Assembly (NCBI RefSeq): GCF_003818115.1
Contig: NZ_RPOI01000004.1
Location: forward strand, 1 to 64,000
Source of the DNA: Citrobacter youngae
GTDB lineage: Bacteria; Pseudomonadota; Gammaproteobacteria; Enterobacterales; Enterobacteriaceae
DNA: 64,000 nucleotides
Direction: 5' to 3'
The notes beneath the pieces are model-generated. The model saw nothing but the letters and a program-made list of their open reading frames with translations, was not told where the DNA came from and ran no database searches. The translations under genes were made by a program, and so were the position numbers. The first letter of the stretch is position 1; every line of letters begins with the position of its first letter. This document shows positions 10,723 through 20,683 of this stretch, piece by piece.

Positions 10723-11076
10723 CAATCATTCCTACGGGAAATACCGTACATTTTTCGCGGAAATATTTTAACAGGATCACACTTTTGTCGTGCAAATATA
10801 ATTGTGTGATCTACACTCAATATCAGCCGCATTATTCGCCTGCATTCCAACAATTCAGGCGATTTTTCATTGCCATTTACAAAAAATATTAACCCGTTCA
10901 CATTCGCGCTCAGCCCTTATATCACGGGAAGTCCCGCCATCTGGCCTTTGGCAATATTCATGCCACAACCAAATTCAGGGTTGTCTCAGATTCTCAGTAT
11001 GTTAGGGTAGAAAAAGGTCACTATTTCCATCAGGTAATATATCGATATAAACAAATAACAGGAATCATTCTATTGC
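10723..11076 (+). other. proU upstream regulatory region
   Basis: This 354-base AT-rich gap between nrdF and proV contains no gene. In E. coli the equivalent region holds the sigma-S promoter P1, the osmoregulated sigma-70 promoter P2, and the upstream H-NS/StpA silencing element. The last 100 bases are very close to the K-12 sequence as recalled. H-NS and StpA repress proU, and stpA itself lies 8 kb away. Confidence 0.75.
10981..11008 (+). promoter_or_regulatory. Osmoregulated proU P2 promoter
   Basis: The -35 TTGTCT (10981-10986) and -10 TAGGGT (11003-11008) are 16 bases apart, in the same place and nearly the same sequence as the E. coli proU P2 promoter. It lies about 70 bases before the proV start. 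The spacer and the weak -10 are conserved. Confidence 0.85.
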
Positions 11077-12279
11077 ATGGCAATTAAATTAGAAGTTAAA
11101 AATCTCTATAAGATATTTGGAGAGCATCCGCAGAGAGCCTTCAAATATATTGAAAAAGGACTTTCAAAAGAGCAGATTCTGGATAAAACGGGGCTATCGC
11201 TTGGCGTTAAGAACGCCAGTCTGGCCATTGAAGAAGGCGAGATATTTGTCATCATGGGATTATCCGGTTCGGGTAAATCCACAATGGTACGCCTTCTCAA
11301 TCGCCTGATTGAACCCACCCGCGGGCAGGTATTGATTGACGGCGTAGACATCGCCCGGATATCCGATGCTGAGCTTCGCGAGGTGCGCAGAAAAAAGATT
11401 GCGATGGTGTTCCAGTCCTTTGCCCTGATGCCGCACATGACGGTGCTGGACAATACGGCATTCGGTATGGAATTAGCCGGTGTTGGTGCGGATGAACGTC
11501 GTGAAAAAGCGTTAGATGCGCTACGTCAGGTTGGTCTGGAGAATTATGCTCACGGATACCCGGATGAACTTTCCGGGGGGATGCGCCAGCGTGTGGGACT
11601 CGCCCGTGCGTTAGCCATTAACCCTGATATCTTATTAATGGATGAGGCTTTCTCAGCCCTCGATCCCTTAATTCGTACCGAAATGCAGGATGAGCTGGTA
11701 AAACTGCAGGCGAAGCATCAACGTACCGTGGTCTTTATTTCCCACGATCTTGATGAAGCCATGCGTATTGGCGACAGAATTGCCATTATGCAAAACGGTG
11801 AAGTGGTGCAGGTCGGCACGCCGGATGAAATTCTGAATAATCCAGCCAATGATTATGTACGCACCTTCTTCCGTGGCGTTGATATTAGCCAGGTCTTCAG
11901 TGCGAAAGATATATCCCGTCGTAGCCCTGAAGGGCTAATTCGTAAAACACCAGGCGTCGGCCCCCGTTCAGCCCTGCAATTACTGCAGGACAAAGATCGC
12001 GAATATGGTTACGTGATTGAACGCGGCAATAAATTCGTTGGCGTTGTTTCAATCGACTCCTTAAAAACAGCGTTAAGTCAGGCGCAAGGTATTGAAGCGG
12101 CATTGATCGATGAGCCGTTAGCCGTGGATGCACAAACTCCTCTCAGCGAGTTACTTTCTCATGTCGGCCAGGCCCCGTGCGCGGTGCCGGTTGTCGATGA
12201 GGAACAGCAGTATGTGGGCGTCATTTCAAAACGCATGCTGTTACAGGCTTTAGATCGTGAGGGGGTAAACAATGGCTGA
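11077..12279 (+). CDS. proV: Glycine betaine/proline ABC ATPase ProV
   Basis: ATP-binding subunit of the ProU osmoprotectant importer, 400 aa as in K-12. It has Walker [10 protein letters not shown] (61-69), signature LSGGMRQ (165-171) and Walker B ILLMDE (185-190). Two C-terminal CBS domains (about 280-395) tune activity to ionic strength in related OpuA systems. It overlaps proW by 8 bases. It starts at the conserved [15 protein letters not shown]. Expression is osmotically induced through P2 and an H-NS-bound downstream element inside proV. Confidence 0.97.
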   Translation: MAIKLEVKNLYKIFGEHPQRAFKYIEKGLSKEQILDKTGLSLGVKNASLAIEEGEIFVIMGLSGSGKSTMVRLLNRLIEPTRGQVLIDGVDIARISDAELREVRRKKIAMVFQSFALMPHMTVLDNTAFGMELAGVGADERREKALDALRQVGLENYAHGYPDELSGGMRQRVGLARALAINPDILLMDEAFSALDPLIRTEMQDELVKLQAKHQRTVVFISHDLDEAMRIGDRIAIMQNGEVVQVGTPDEILNNPANDYVRTFFRGVDISQVFSAKDISRRSPEGLIRKTPGVGPRSALQLLQDKDREYGYVIERGNKFVGVVSIDSLKTALSQAQGIEAALIDEPLAVDAQTPLSELLSHVGQAPCAVPVVDEEQQYVGVISKRMLLQALDREGVNNG

Positions 12280-13336
12280 TCAAACTAATCCGTGGGATAC
12301 CACACCAGCGGCCGACAGCGCCGCACAAACTGCCGATGCCTGGAGCACGCCATCCGGTGCACCCACTGACGGCGGTGGCGCGGACTGGCTGACCAGCGCC
12401 CCCGCGCCGGCACCAGAGCATTTCAATATTATGGATCCGTTCCATAAAACGCTGATCCCGCTGGATAGCTGGGTCACCGAAGGGATTGATTGGGTGGTCA
12501 CTCATTTCCGTCCGGTCTTCCAGGGCATTCGTGTCCCGGTGGATTACATTCTCAACGGCTTTCAACAACTGCTGTTGGGTATGCCTGCGCCGGTCGCCAT
12601 CATCATTTTTGCGCTTATTGCGTGGCAAATTTCTGGCGTCGGAATGGGCGTCGCCACGCTGATTTCATTGGTTGCGATCGGTGCTATCGGTGCCTGGTCG
12701 CAAGCCATGATCACCCTGGCGCTGGTACTGACCGCGCTGCTGTTCTGCGTGGTGATTGGCCTGCCAATGGGGATCTGGCTGGCGCGCAGCCCGCGTGCGG
12801 CGAAGATTGTTCGGCCACTGCTGGATGCGATGCAAACCACACCTGCGTTCGTCTATCTGGTGCCGATTGTCATGTTGTTCGGTATTGGTAACGTCCCGGG
12901 CGTAGTGGTGACGATTATCTTCGCCCTGCCGCCAATTGTGCGTCTGACTATTCTGGGGATTAACCAGGTGCCAGCCGATCTGATTGAAGCCTCGCGCTCG
13001 TTTGGTGCCAGCCCGCGTCAGATGCTGTTTAAAGTGCAGCTCCCGCTGGCGATGCCCACCATTATGGCCGGGGTGAACCAGACGCTGATGCTGGCACTCT
13101 CCATGGTGGTTATCGCGTCGATGATCGCCGTCGGCGGACTGGGTCAGATGGTTCTGCGCGGTATCGGTCGTCTGGATATGGGGCTTGCCACCGTCGGCGG
13201 GGTTGGGATCGTGATCCTCGCCATCATTCTTGACCGCCTGACGCAGGCCGTCGGTCGCGACTCGCGTAGCCGTGGCAACCGCCGCTGGTACACCACCGGT
13301 CCTGTTGGGCTTATCACTCGCCCTTTCACGAAGTAA
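12272..13336 (+). CDS. proW: Glycine betaine/proline ABC permease ProW
   Basis: Membrane subunit of ProU, 354 aa. A long polar N-terminus (about 1-95, alanine- and proline-rich) precedes the membrane domain. The EAA loop that docks with ProV is [20 protein letters not shown] (about 236-255). The length matches E. coli. Downstream the operon is interrupted by a 189-base gap containing a hairpin and a diverged ERIC element before proX, much longer than the K-12 gap. Confidence 0.96.
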   Translation: MADQTNPWDTTPAADSAAQTADAWSTPSGAPTDGGGADWLTSAPAPAPEHFNIMDPFHKTLIPLDSWVTEGIDWVVTHFRPVFQGIRVPVDYILNGFQQLLLGMPAPVAIIIFALIAWQISGVGMGVATLISLVAIGAIGAWSQAMITLALVLTALLFCVVIGLPMGIWLARSPRAAKIVRPLLDAMQTTPAFVYLVPIVMLFGIGNVPGVVVTIIFALPPIVRLTILGINQVPADLIEASRSFGASPRQMLFKVQLPLAMPTIMAGVNQTLMLALSMVVIASMIAVGGLGQMVLRGIGRLDMGLATVGGVGIVILAIILDRLTQAVGRDSRSRGNRRWYTTGPVGLITRPFTK

Positions 13337-13347
13337 TTCACCCGTTG

Positions 13348-13371
13348 CCCGGTAGCGCATTGCTTACCGGG
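13348..13371. other. Hairpin just after proW
   Basis: A 7-bp stem (cccggta / taccggg) lies 11 bases after the proW stop, followed by gccgac rather than a T-run. It is probably an mRNA-stabilising or attenuating element inside the operon rather than a full terminator, since proX must still be expressed. Confidence 0.55.
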
Positions 13372-13400
13372 CCGACAATTCATTAACTTGCGCAAAATCG

Positions 13401-13505
13401 TTCAAGTTGCATCGCGGCGGCAAACGAATGTATCCCCAGGAGCGTACAAGTAGTACGTGACTGGGGTGCATGAGTGCAGCCAACAAAGAGGCGGCTTGAA
13501 GGATG
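13401..13505. repeat. Diverged ERIC element between proW and proX
   Basis: ERIC landmarks are present but altered: ttcaagttgc at the left, tatccccaggagcgtac and gtacgtgactggggtgca in the core, gcagccaac and gcggcttgaa at the right. The element is somewhat shorter and more degenerate than the one at 4715 and lacks clean tataccc ends. It forms one large imperfect hairpin in the operon mRNA. Confidence 0.8.
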
Positions 13506-13525
13506 AAGTGCAATAAGGAACAACG

Positions 13526-14521
13526 ATGCGACAGAAAATCATTATTGCCACAGCGTTTGCCACCCTTGTCTCCACCAGCACTTTCGCTGCCGACCTGCCG
13601 GGCAAAGGCATCACTGTACAGCCAATCCAGAGCACCATCTCTGAAGAGTCCTTCCAGACGCAGTTAGTCGCCCGTGCGCTGGAGAAACTGGGTTACACCG
13701 TTAACAAAACCAGCGAAGTTGACTACAACGTCGGCTATACCTCTATTGCCTCTGGCGATGCGACGTTTACCGCCGTGAACTGGCAGCCGCTGCATGATGA
13801 TATGTACGCCGCAGCGGGCGGAGACAAAAAGTTTTATCGCGAGGGGGTATTTGTTACGGGTGCCGCACAGGGTTATCTGATCGATAAGAAAACCGCTGAG
13901 CAGTACAAAATCACCAATATTGCCCAGCTAAAAGATCCGAAGATCGCCAAAATCTTTGATACTAACGGCGATGGTAAAGCTGACATGATGGGCTGCTCAC
14001 CGGGCTGGGGCTGCGAAGCGGTTATTAACCACCAGAACAAAGCCTTCGATCTGGAAAAAACAGTCGAGGTCAGCCACGGTAACTATGCGGCGATGATGGC
14101 CGATACCATTACCCGCTTTAAAGAAGGCAAACCGATCCTGTACTACACCTGGACACCATACTGGGTGAGCGACGTGATGAAACCGGGCAAAGATGTCGTC
14201 TGGCTGCAGGTGCCGTTCTCTTCCCTGCCTGGCGAACAGAAAGACATTGATACCAAACTGCCCAACGGCGCCAACTACGGCTTCCCGGTGAACACGATGC
14301 ATATTGTCGCCAATAAAGCCTGGGCGGAGAAAAACCCGGCTGCAGCGAAACTGTTTGCCATCATGAAGCTGCCGCTGGCGGATATCAACGCGCAGAACGC
14401 AATGATGCATGATGGGAAAGCCTCAGAAGCTGACGTTCAGGGCCACGTTGACGGCTGGATCAAAGCCCACCAGCAGCAGTTCGACGGCTGGGTGAAAGAA
14501 GCGCTGGCTGCGCAGAAATAA
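13526..14521 (+). CDS. proX: Periplasmic glycine betaine-binding protein ProX
   Basis: Substrate-binding protein of ProU, 331 aa. The signal peptide [21 protein letters not shown] (about residues 1-21) is followed by mature ADLPGKG. Betaine is held by a box of tryptophans, and the expected W residues are visible in [15 protein letters not shown] and [16 protein letters not shown] lies upstream of the ATG. One residue longer than I recall for K-12. Because of the inserted ERIC element its mRNA leader is unusually structured. Confidence 0.96.
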   Translation: MRQKIIIATAFATLVSTSTFAADLPGKGITVQPIQSTISEESFQTQLVARALEKLGYTVNKTSEVDYNVGYTSIASGDATFTAVNWQPLHDDMYAAAGGDKKFYREGVFVTGAAQGYLIDKKTAEQYKITNIAQLKDPKIAKIFDTNGDGKADMMGCSPGWGCEAVINHQNKAFDLEKTVEVSHGNYAAMMADTITRFKEGKPILYYTWTPYWVSDVMKPGKDVVWLQVPFSSLPGEQKDIDTKLPNGANYGFPVNTMHIVANKAWAEKNPAAAKLFAIMKLPLADINAQNAMMHDGKASEADVQGHVDGWIKAHQQQFDGWVKEALAAQK

Positions 14522-14527
14522 CCCCCC

Positions 14528-14610
14528 GTAGGCCTGATAGGCATAGCGCTATCAGGCCCGGTAACCACACCAATGCCGGATGGTGGCGTGATGCGCCTTA
14601 TCCGGCCTAC
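14528..14610. repeat. REP/BIME pair after proX
   Basis: Two opposed REP units: gtaggcctgatagg...atcaggcc (14528-14557) and tgccggatggtggcg...ttatccggcctac (14574-14610). The position just after the last gene of proU suits a 3'-end stabiliser. Confidence 0.85.
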
Positions 14611-14711
14611 ACGCCCCTCCCTCACCGCACAATCCATCACCCAACAAATCAGCAACATTTAATCACTTCCGTTATGATTGTTTTCTGCACCCCATTATTC
14701 AGTTGAAAACA

Positions 14712-15896
14712 ATGACCAAACCCACTCAAGGGCTTAGCCCGGCACTGATTGTTTTAATGTCTGTGGCGACCGGCCTCGCCGTTGCCAGTAACTATTACGC
14801 CCAACCGCTGCTCGACACCATCGCGAGAAACTTTTCGCTGTCGGCCAGTACTGCGGGCTTTATCGTCACTGCAGCCCAGCTTGGCTACGCTGCAGGTCTC
14901 CTGTTTCTGGTACCGCTTGGCGATATGTTTGAACGCCGGATGCTGATTGTCTCGATGACGTTGCTCGCCGCAGGCGGCATGCTGATTACTGCCAGCAGTC
15001 AGTCGCTGGGGATGCTGATCCTCGGTACTGCGCTAACCGGGTTGTTCTCAGTTGTGGCACAGATCCTGGTTCCGCTGGCGGCGACGCTCGCCACGCCAGA
15101 CAAGCGCGGTAAGGTTGTCGGCACGATTATGAGCGGCCTGTTGCTGGGGATTTTGCTGGCGCGAACGGTTGCAGGATTGCTGGCGAATCTCGGCGGCTGG
15201 CGCACCGTGTTTTGGGTGGCCTCAGTATTGATGGCGTTGATGGCGATTGCCCTGTGGCGTGGTTTGCCAAAGATGAAATCAGAGACCCATCTTAACTACC
15301 CGCAGCTATTGGGCTCCGTGTTTAGCCTGTTTATCCACGATAAATTACTCCGCACCCGCGCGATGCTGGGCTGCCTGACCTTTGCCAACTTCAGTATCCT
15401 CTGGACATCGATGGCATTTTTACTCGCCGCACCGCCGTTTAACTATTCAGAGGGGATGATTGGTCTGTTCGGTCTGGCCGGGGCCGCCGGTGCGTTAGGC
15501 GCTCGTCCGGCGGGCGGTTTTGCCGATAAAGGTAAATCACACCTCACGACTACCGCAGGCCTGCTGCTACTGTTGCTCTCCTGGCTGGCTATCTGGTTCG
15601 GACATACTTCAGTGCCGATGCTGATTATCGGTATCCTGGTACTGGATCTGACCGTTCAGGGGGTACATATCACCAACCAGACCGTTATCTATCGCATTCA
15701 CCCGGACGCACGTAATCGCCTGACTGCCGGGTACATGACCAGCTATTTCATTGGTGGTGCTGCAGGTTCGCTGATTTCAGCTTCAGCCTGGCAGCATGCC
15801 GGCTGGGCTGGCGTTTGTCTGGCAGGTGTGACTGTTGCCGTACTCAACCTGCTGGTCTGGTGGCGAGGTTTTCACCGCCAGGAAGCCGTAAATTAG
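14712..15896 (+). CDS. ygaY: MFS transporter YgaY, intact
   Basis: Major facilitator of about 394 aa with some 12 hydrophobic segments and the loop 2-3 motif GDMFERRMLI. It corresponds to ygaY, which is a disrupted pseudogene in E. coli K-12 but an uninterrupted frame here. Family members of this type resemble sugar or arabinose efflux and YbhO/Cmr-like drug exporters; substrate unknown. I prefer the ATG at 14712; a TTG at 14703 would add three residues, and neither start has a strong SD. Stands alone between proX and ygaZ. Confidence 0.85.
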   Translation: MTKPTQGLSPALIVLMSVATGLAVASNYYAQPLLDTIARNFSLSASTAGFIVTAAQLGYAAGLLFLVPLGDMFERRMLIVSMTLLAAGGMLITASSQSLGMLILGTALTGLFSVVAQILVPLAATLATPDKRGKVVGTIMSGLLLGILLARTVAGLLANLGGWRTVFWVASVLMALMAIALWRGLPKMKSETHLNYPQLLGSVFSLFIHDKLLRTRAMLGCLTFANFSILWTSMAFLLAAPPFNYSEGMIGLFGLAGAAGALGARPAGGFADKGKSHLTTTAGLLLLLLSWLAIWFGHTSVPMLIIGILVLDLTVQGVHITNQTVIYRIHPDARNRLTAGYMTSYFIGGAAGSLISASAWQHAGWAGVCLAGVTVAVLNLLVWWRGFHRQEAVN

Positions 15897-16018
15897 GCGT
15901 ATAACGTCTGTTTATCTTTGATTGGGCTCCTCAGGGTGTTAAGGAGCCCATCAGTCTGCTAAGGTTATAACGCATTGAGCCAGGTTATTTTAATTTCGGT
16001 AATGAAGCCTATAATCCT

Positions 16019-16756
16019 ATGGAAAGCCCCGTTCCCCAGTCTGAATCCCGTTCTGCAACGTTAACTGAAGGATTCAAAGACAGCCTACCGATAGTTATCA
16101 GTTATATTCCGGTCGCATTTGCATTTGGTATGAATGCGACTCGCCTGGGCTTTACTCCCGTTGAAAGCGTTTTTTTCTCCTGCATCATTTACGCCGGCGC
16201 CAGCCAGTTTGTCATCACAACCATGCTCGCCGCAGGCAGCTCACTGTGGGTCGCGGCTCTGACCGTCATGGCGATGGATGTTCGCCACGTTTTGTACGGC
16301 CCTTCTCTGCGTAGCCGTATCGCCCGACAGCTGAGCAAACCTAAAAGCGCGCTATGGGCCTTTGGCCTCACCGACGAAGTCTTTGCCGCGGCAACGGCGA
16401 AGCTGGTGCGGGATAACCGGCGCTGGAGTGAAAACTGGATGATTGGCATCGCGCTATGCTCCTGGGCTTCCTGGGTGCTTGGCACGGTGATCGGCGCATT
16501 TTCCGGCACTGGCTTACTGAAGGGGTTCCCGGCGGTAGAAGCGGCGCTGGGGTTTATGCTCCCGGCACTGTTTATGAGTTTTCTGCTGGCCTCTTTCCAG
16601 CGTAAGCAAACGCTATGCGTCACGGCGGCATTAGCCGGTGCGCTGGCTGGCGTGACGCTGTTCTCTATCCCGGCGGCCATCCTGGCGGGCATAGCCTGTG
16701 GATGCCTGACCGCGCTCATTCAGTCGTTCTGGCAGGGAGGTCCTGATGAGTTATGA
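16019..16756 (+). CDS. ygaZ: Branched-chain amino acid exporter subunit YgaZ (AzlC family)
   Basis: Large subunit of the two-component L-valine (and methionine) exporter, 245 aa as in E. coli. AzlC-family features are several hydrophobic helices and the [14 protein letters not shown] loop (about 82-95). It overlaps ygaH by 11 bases, so the two are translated together. Expression in E. coli is Lrp-dependent. The ATG at 16019 has only a weak SD. Confidence 0.94.
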   Translation: MESPVPQSESRSATLTEGFKDSLPIVISYIPVAFAFGMNATRLGFTPVESVFFSCIIYAGASQFVITTMLAAGSSLWVAALTVMAMDVRHVLYGPSLRSRIARQLSKPKSALWAFGLTDEVFAAATAKLVRDNRRWSENWMIGIALCSWASWVLGTVIGAFSGTGLLKGFPAVEAALGFMLPALFMSFLLASFQRKQTLCVTAALAGALAGVTLFSIPAAILAGIACGCLTALIQSFWQGGPDEL

Positions 16757-17081
16757 GGTTCTGCTGCTCGGCCTGCTGGTCGGCTGCGTCAATTACTGTT
16801 TTCGCTATTTACCACTGCGTCTGCGAATGGGGAATGTGCGCCCGACAAAACGCGGAGCCACTGGAATATTACTCGACACTATTGGCATTACATCAATTTG
16901 CGCCCTGCTGGTGGTGTCTACTGCGCCAGAAGTGATGCACGACGCCCGTCGTTTTGTGCCTACGCTGGTGGGGTTTGTGGTACTGGGTGCAAGCTTCTAT
17001 AAGACCCGCAGCATCATCATTCCGACCTTACTGAGTGCCCTGGGCTATGGATTAGCCTGGAAAATGTTGTTTGTCTTATAG
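16746..17081 (+). CDS. ygaH: Branched-chain amino acid exporter subunit YgaH (AzlD family)
   Basis: Small membrane subunit, 111 aa with about four hydrophobic segments, pairing with YgaZ. AGGGAGG just upstream, inside the ygaZ end, is a strong SD. The product matches K-12 YgaH in length and in [10 protein letters not shown]. It is followed by the mprA promoter region. Confidence 0.94.
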   Translation: MSYEVLLLGLLVGCVNYCFRYLPLRLRMGNVRPTKRGATGILLDTIGITSICALLVVSTAPEVMHDARRFVPTLVGFVVLGASFYKTRSIIIPTLLSALGYGLAWKMLFVL

Positions 17082-17112
17082 ATTAAAATAATCATTTTAA
17101 ATAAATAATACA

Positions 17113-17141
17113 TTTACTTTATTTGTCACTGTCGTTACTAT
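17113..17141 (+). promoter_or_regulatory. mprA-emrAB promoter
   Basis: TTTACT (17113-17118) and TACTAT (17136-17141) are separated by 17 bases, about 30 bases before mprA, matching the E. coli mprA promoter as recalled. EmrR binds over this promoter in E. coli and is displaced by uncouplers and salicylate. Confidence 0.65.
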
Positions 17142-17171
17142 ATCGGCTGAAATTAATGAGGTTATACCCAA

Positions 17172-17702
17172 ATGGATAGTTCGTTTACGCCCATTGAACA
17201 AATGCTAAAATTTCGCGCCAGCCGCTACGAAGAGTTCCCTTATCAGGAAGTGCTTCTGACTCGTCTTTGCATGCATATGCAGGGCAAGCTGCTGGAAAAC
17301 CGCAATAAGATGCTGAAAGCTCAAGGGATTAACGAGACGTTGTTTATGGCGTTGATTACGCTGGAGTCTCAGGAAAACCACAGTATTCAGCCTTCTGAAC
17401 TGAGTTGCGCACTTGGCTCGTCACGGACTAACGCTACCCGCATCGCGGATGAGTTAGAAAAGCGTGGCTGGATCGAGCGCCGAGAAAGCGATAACGATCG
17501 CCGCTGTCTGCATCTGCAATTGACCGAAAAAGGCCATGCTTTTTTGCAGGAGGTATTACCGCCTCAGCATAACTGCCTTCATCAGCTTTGGTCATCTCTC
17601 AGCACCACCGAAAAAGATCAACTTGAGCATATCACCCGTAAACTTCTGACCCGTCTTGATCAGATGGAGCAGGATGGCGCGGTGTTAGAAGCGCTGCGCT
17701 AA
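17172..17702 (+). CDS. mprA: MarR-family repressor MprA (EmrR)
   Basis: Repressor of emrAB, 176 aa as in E. coli. The winged helix-turn-helix (about 60-130) contains [30 protein letters not shown], and the wing has [17 protein letters not shown], both hallmarks of MarR proteins. It senses CCCP, nalidixic acid, dinitrophenol and salicylate. It leads the operon, followed after 128 bases by emrA with a strong hairpin between. Confidence 0.96.
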   Translation: MDSSFTPIEQMLKFRASRYEEFPYQEVLLTRLCMHMQGKLLENRNKMLKAQGINETLFMALITLESQENHSIQPSELSCALGSSRTNATRIADELEKRGWIERRESDNDRRCLHLQLTEKGHAFLQEVLPPQHNCLHQLWSSLSTTEKDQLEHITRKLLTRLDQMEQDGAVLEALR

Positions 17703-17745
17703 CGCGCTGACTCGCTCAGAAATCCAGATTTATAAATGAAAAACC

Positions 17746-17776
17746 GACAGGCCAGCACGCATACTGCTGGCCTGTC
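17746..17776 (+). other. 12-bp stem between mprA and emrA
   Basis: Perfect 12-bp inverted repeat gacaggccagca / tgctggcctgtc with a 7-base loop, without a following T-tract. It could slow or partially terminate read-through, or set different mRNA half-lives for the repressor and the pump genes. Confidence 0.6.
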
Positions 17777-17830
17777 TGATAAACAGGTCGGCTCAGCCGA
17801 TGTGAAAAAAATAAGATCGTGGAGAACAAC

Positions 17831-19003
17831 ATGAGCGCAAATGCGGAGACTCAAACCCCGCAGCAACCGGTCAAGAAGAATGGCAAACGTAAAAGTATGC
17901 TACTCCTGCTGACCTTGCTCTTTATTATCATTGCCGTGGCATATGGGATTTATTGGTTTTTAGTACTGCGTCATATCGAAGAGACAGACGATGCGTACGT
18001 GGCAGGGAACCAGGTTCAAATTATGGCGCAGGTATCAGGCAGCGTGACGAAAGTCTGGGCTGATAACACTGACTTTGTAAAACAGGGCGATGTGCTGGTC
18101 ACTCTCGACCAGACAGATGCCAAACAGGCATTTGAAAAAGCCAAAACTGCGCTGGCCTCCAGCGTGCGCCAGACGCACCAGTTGATGATCAACAGCAAGC
18201 AACTGCAGGCCAGCATTGAAGTGCAGAGAACTGCACTGGCCCAGGCACAAAGCGACTTTAATCGCCGTGTCCCGCTGGGTAATGCCAACCTGATTGGCCG
18301 CGAAGAACTGCAACATGCCCGCGATGCCGTCGCCAGCGCTCAGGCTCAGCTTGATGTCGCAATCCAACAATATAATGCGAACCAGGCAATGATTCTGGGT
18401 AGCAAGCTGGAAGATCAACCTGCTGTACAACAGGCTGCCACCGAAGTGCGTAATGCCTGGCTGGCACTGGAACGTACCAAAATTGTTAGCCCGATGACCG
18501 GCTATGTTTCCCGTCGTGCCGTGCAGCCTGGCGCGCAAATTAGCCCGACTACGCCACTGATGGCGGTTGTTCCGGCCACTAACCTGTGGGTGGATGCCAA
18601 CTTCAAAGAAACACAGCTGGCGCACATGCGTATTGGCCAACCGGCGACCGTTATCAGTGATATTTACGGCGATGACGTGAAATACACCGGGAAAGTCGTC
18701 GGCCTGGATATGGGTACGGGCAGCGCGTTCTCCCTGCTGCCGGCGCAAAACGCGACCGGTAACTGGATCAAAGTCGTCCAGCGTTTGCCGGTACGTATCG
18801 AACTGGATGCACAGCAGCTGGCACAACATCCACTGCGTATTGGTTTGTCAACACTGGTTACGGTAGATACCGCTAATCGTGACGGGCAGATCCTGGCAAG
18901 CCAGGTCCGCACCACGCCAGTATCAGAAAGTAATGCACGTGAAATCAACCTTGATCCGGTCAATAAGATGATCGAAGAGATCGTGCAGGCCAACGCGGGC
19001 TAA
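17831..19003 (+). CDS. emrA: Multidrug efflux membrane fusion protein EmrA
   Basis: Periplasmic adaptor of the EmrAB-TolC pump, 390 aa. A cytoplasmic N-tail is followed by one membrane helix (about 25-46), a beta-barrel/lipoyl segment from VQIMAQVSGSVTKVW, a long coiled-coil hairpin (about 90-200, rich in A and Q), then the returning lipoyl and barrel. The start at 17831 is preceded by GGAG (17821-17824). Seven residues beyond its stop lie the first possible emrB codons. Confidence 0.96.
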   Translation: MSANAETQTPQQPVKKNGKRKSMLLLLTLLFIIIAVAYGIYWFLVLRHIEETDDAYVAGNQVQIMAQVSGSVTKVWADNTDFVKQGDVLVTLDQTDAKQAFEKAKTALASSVRQTHQLMINSKQLQASIEVQRTALAQAQSDFNRRVPLGNANLIGREELQHARDAVASAQAQLDVAIQQYNANQAMILGSKLEDQPAVQQAATEVRNAWLALERTKIVSPMTGYVSRRAVQPGAQISPTTPLMAVVPATNLWVDANFKETQLAHMRIGQPATVISDIYGDDVKYTGKVVGLDMGTGSAFSLLPAQNATGNWIKVVQRLPVRIELDAQQLAQHPLRIGLSTLVTVDTANRDGQILASQVRTTPVSESNAREINLDPVNKMIEEIVQANAG

Positions 19004-19019
19004 TTTAAAGGTGCGTGTG

Positions 19020-20558
19020 ATGCAACAGCAAAAACCGCTTGAAGGCGCGCAGCTCGTCATTATGACGATTGCGCTGTCCCTGGCGACATTCATGCAGGTG
19101 CTGGACTCCACCATTGCTAACGTGGCGATCCCCACTATCGCCGGGAACCTCGGCTCTTCGCTGAGCCAGGGAACCTGGGTGATCACCTCATTCGGGGTGG
19201 CGAACGCTATCTCAATTCCGATCACCGGCTGGCTGGCCAAACGCGTTGGCGAAGTCAGACTATTCATGTGGTCAACTATCGCCTTCGTCATTGCGTCGTG
19301 GGCATGCGGGATGTCCACCAGCCTGAACATGCTGATTTTCTTCCGCGTCATTCAGGGTATTGTCGCTGGTCCATTGATTCCGCTGTCACAAAGCCTGTTA
19401 TTGAATAACTATCCTCCCGCCAAGCGTTCCATTGCCCTCGCGCTATGGTCGATGACGGTGATTGTTGCCCCGATATGTGGCCCCATTCTTGGGGGCTACA
19501 TCAGCGACAACTATCACTGGGGCTGGATATTTTTCATCAACGTGCCAATCGGTGCTGTAGTGGTATTAATGACGCTGCAAACTCTGCGAGGTCGGGAAAC
19601 CAAAACCGAGCAGCGGCGTATCGACGCCATTGGTCTGGCTTTGCTGGTCATTGGTATCGGCAGTTTGCAGATTATGCTCGACCGCGGTAAAGAATTGGAC
19701 TGGTTCGCCTCACAGGAAATTATTATCCTGACGGTTGTCGCCGTGGTGGCAATCAGCTTCCTCATCGTCTGGGAGCTTACCGATGAGCACCCCATTGTCG
19801 ATCTCTCGCTGTTTAAGTCGCGCAACTTTACCATCGGCTGTCTGTGTATCAGTCTGGCCTATATGCTCTACTTCGGCGCAATCGTCCTGTTACCGCAGTT
19901 ATTGCAGGAGGTGTACGGATATACGGCAACCTGGGCAGGTCTGGCGTCTGCGCCGGTTGGGGTGATTCCGGTGATCCTGTCGCCGATTATCGGCCGTTTC
20001 GCACACAAGCTGGATATGCGTCGGCTGGTCACGTTCAGCTTCATCATGTATGCCGTCTGTTTCTACTGGCGTGCGTGGACATTCGAACCCGGTATGGATT
20101 TTGGCGCATCGGCCTGGCCGCAGTTTATTCAGGGGTTCGCGGTAGCCTGCTTCTTTATGCCACTGACCACCATCACGCTATCGGGGTTACCGCCTGAACG
20201 AATGGCGGCAGCATCGAGCCTGTCCAACTTTACGCGAACGCTGGCGGGTTCTATTGGCACATCGATCACCACAACTATGTGGACTAGCCGTGAGTCGCTG
20301 CACCATGCGCAACTGACGGAGTCAGTAAACCCTTATAATCCTAATGCGCAGGCCATGTATAACCAGCTGCAGGGATTAGGGATGACCAAAGAACAGGCAT
20401 CCGGCTGGCTGGCGCAGCAAATCACCAACCAGGGGCTGATTATTTCTGCTAACGAAATATTCTGGATGTCTGCAGGGATTTTCCTCGTGCTTCTCGGCCT
20501 GGTATGGTTTGCCAAACCGCCATTCGGTGCAGGCAGCGGCGGCGGCGGCGCGCACTAA
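19020..20558 (+). CDS. emrB: Multidrug efflux MFS transporter EmrB (DHA2)
   Basis: Fourteen-helix proton antiporter of 512 aa that exports hydrophobic drugs with EmrA and TolC. The DHA2 motif LDSTIANVAIPTIAGNL (about 24-40) and motif C GPILGGYISDNYHWGW (about 152-167) are clear. The ATG at 19020 gives MQQQKPLEGAQ as in E. coli; AAAGGTG precedes. The tail is glycine-rich (GAGSGGGGAH). Downstream K-12 goes straight to luxS; here a foreign gene intervenes. Confidence 0.96.
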   Translation: MQQQKPLEGAQLVIMTIALSLATFMQVLDSTIANVAIPTIAGNLGSSLSQGTWVITSFGVANAISIPITGWLAKRVGEVRLFMWSTIAFVIASWACGMSTSLNMLIFFRVIQGIVAGPLIPLSQSLLLNNYPPAKRSIALALWSMTVIVAPICGPILGGYISDNYHWGWIFFINVPIGAVVVLMTLQTLRGRETKTEQRRIDAIGLALLVIGIGSLQIMLDRGKELDWFASQEIIILTVVAVVAISFLIVWELTDEHPIVDLSLFKSRNFTIGCLCISLAYMLYFGAIVLLPQLLQEVYGYTATWAGLASAPVGVIPVILSPIIGRFAHKLDMRRLVTFSFIMYAVCFYWRAWTFEPGMDFGASAWPQFIQGFAVACFFMPLTTITLSGLPPERMAAASSLSNFTRTLAGSIGTSITTTMWTSRESLHHAQLTESVNPYNPNAQAMYNQLQGLGMTKEQASGWLAQQITNQGLIISANEIFWMSAGIFLVLLGLVWFAKPPFGAGSGGGGAH

Positions 20559-20585
20559 TATCGATTTGTCGGTACTGAGAATCAA

Positions 20586-20618
20586 AACCCAATATAGATA
20601 TTGAATCTATATTGGGTT
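20586..20618. other. 14-bp perfect stem after emrB
   Basis: aacccaatatagat / atctatattgggtt with a 5-base attga loop, 27 bases after the emrB stop. It is AT-rich and has no T-tract on either strand, so it is a poor intrinsic terminator despite the long stem. It marks the left edge of the foreign segment. Confidence 0.6.
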
Positions 20619-20683
20619 CAATTCATTGACTAATTCAATATAAATTAATGCTAAACCAGAGCAGTTTTTGATATTTTTCGTTG

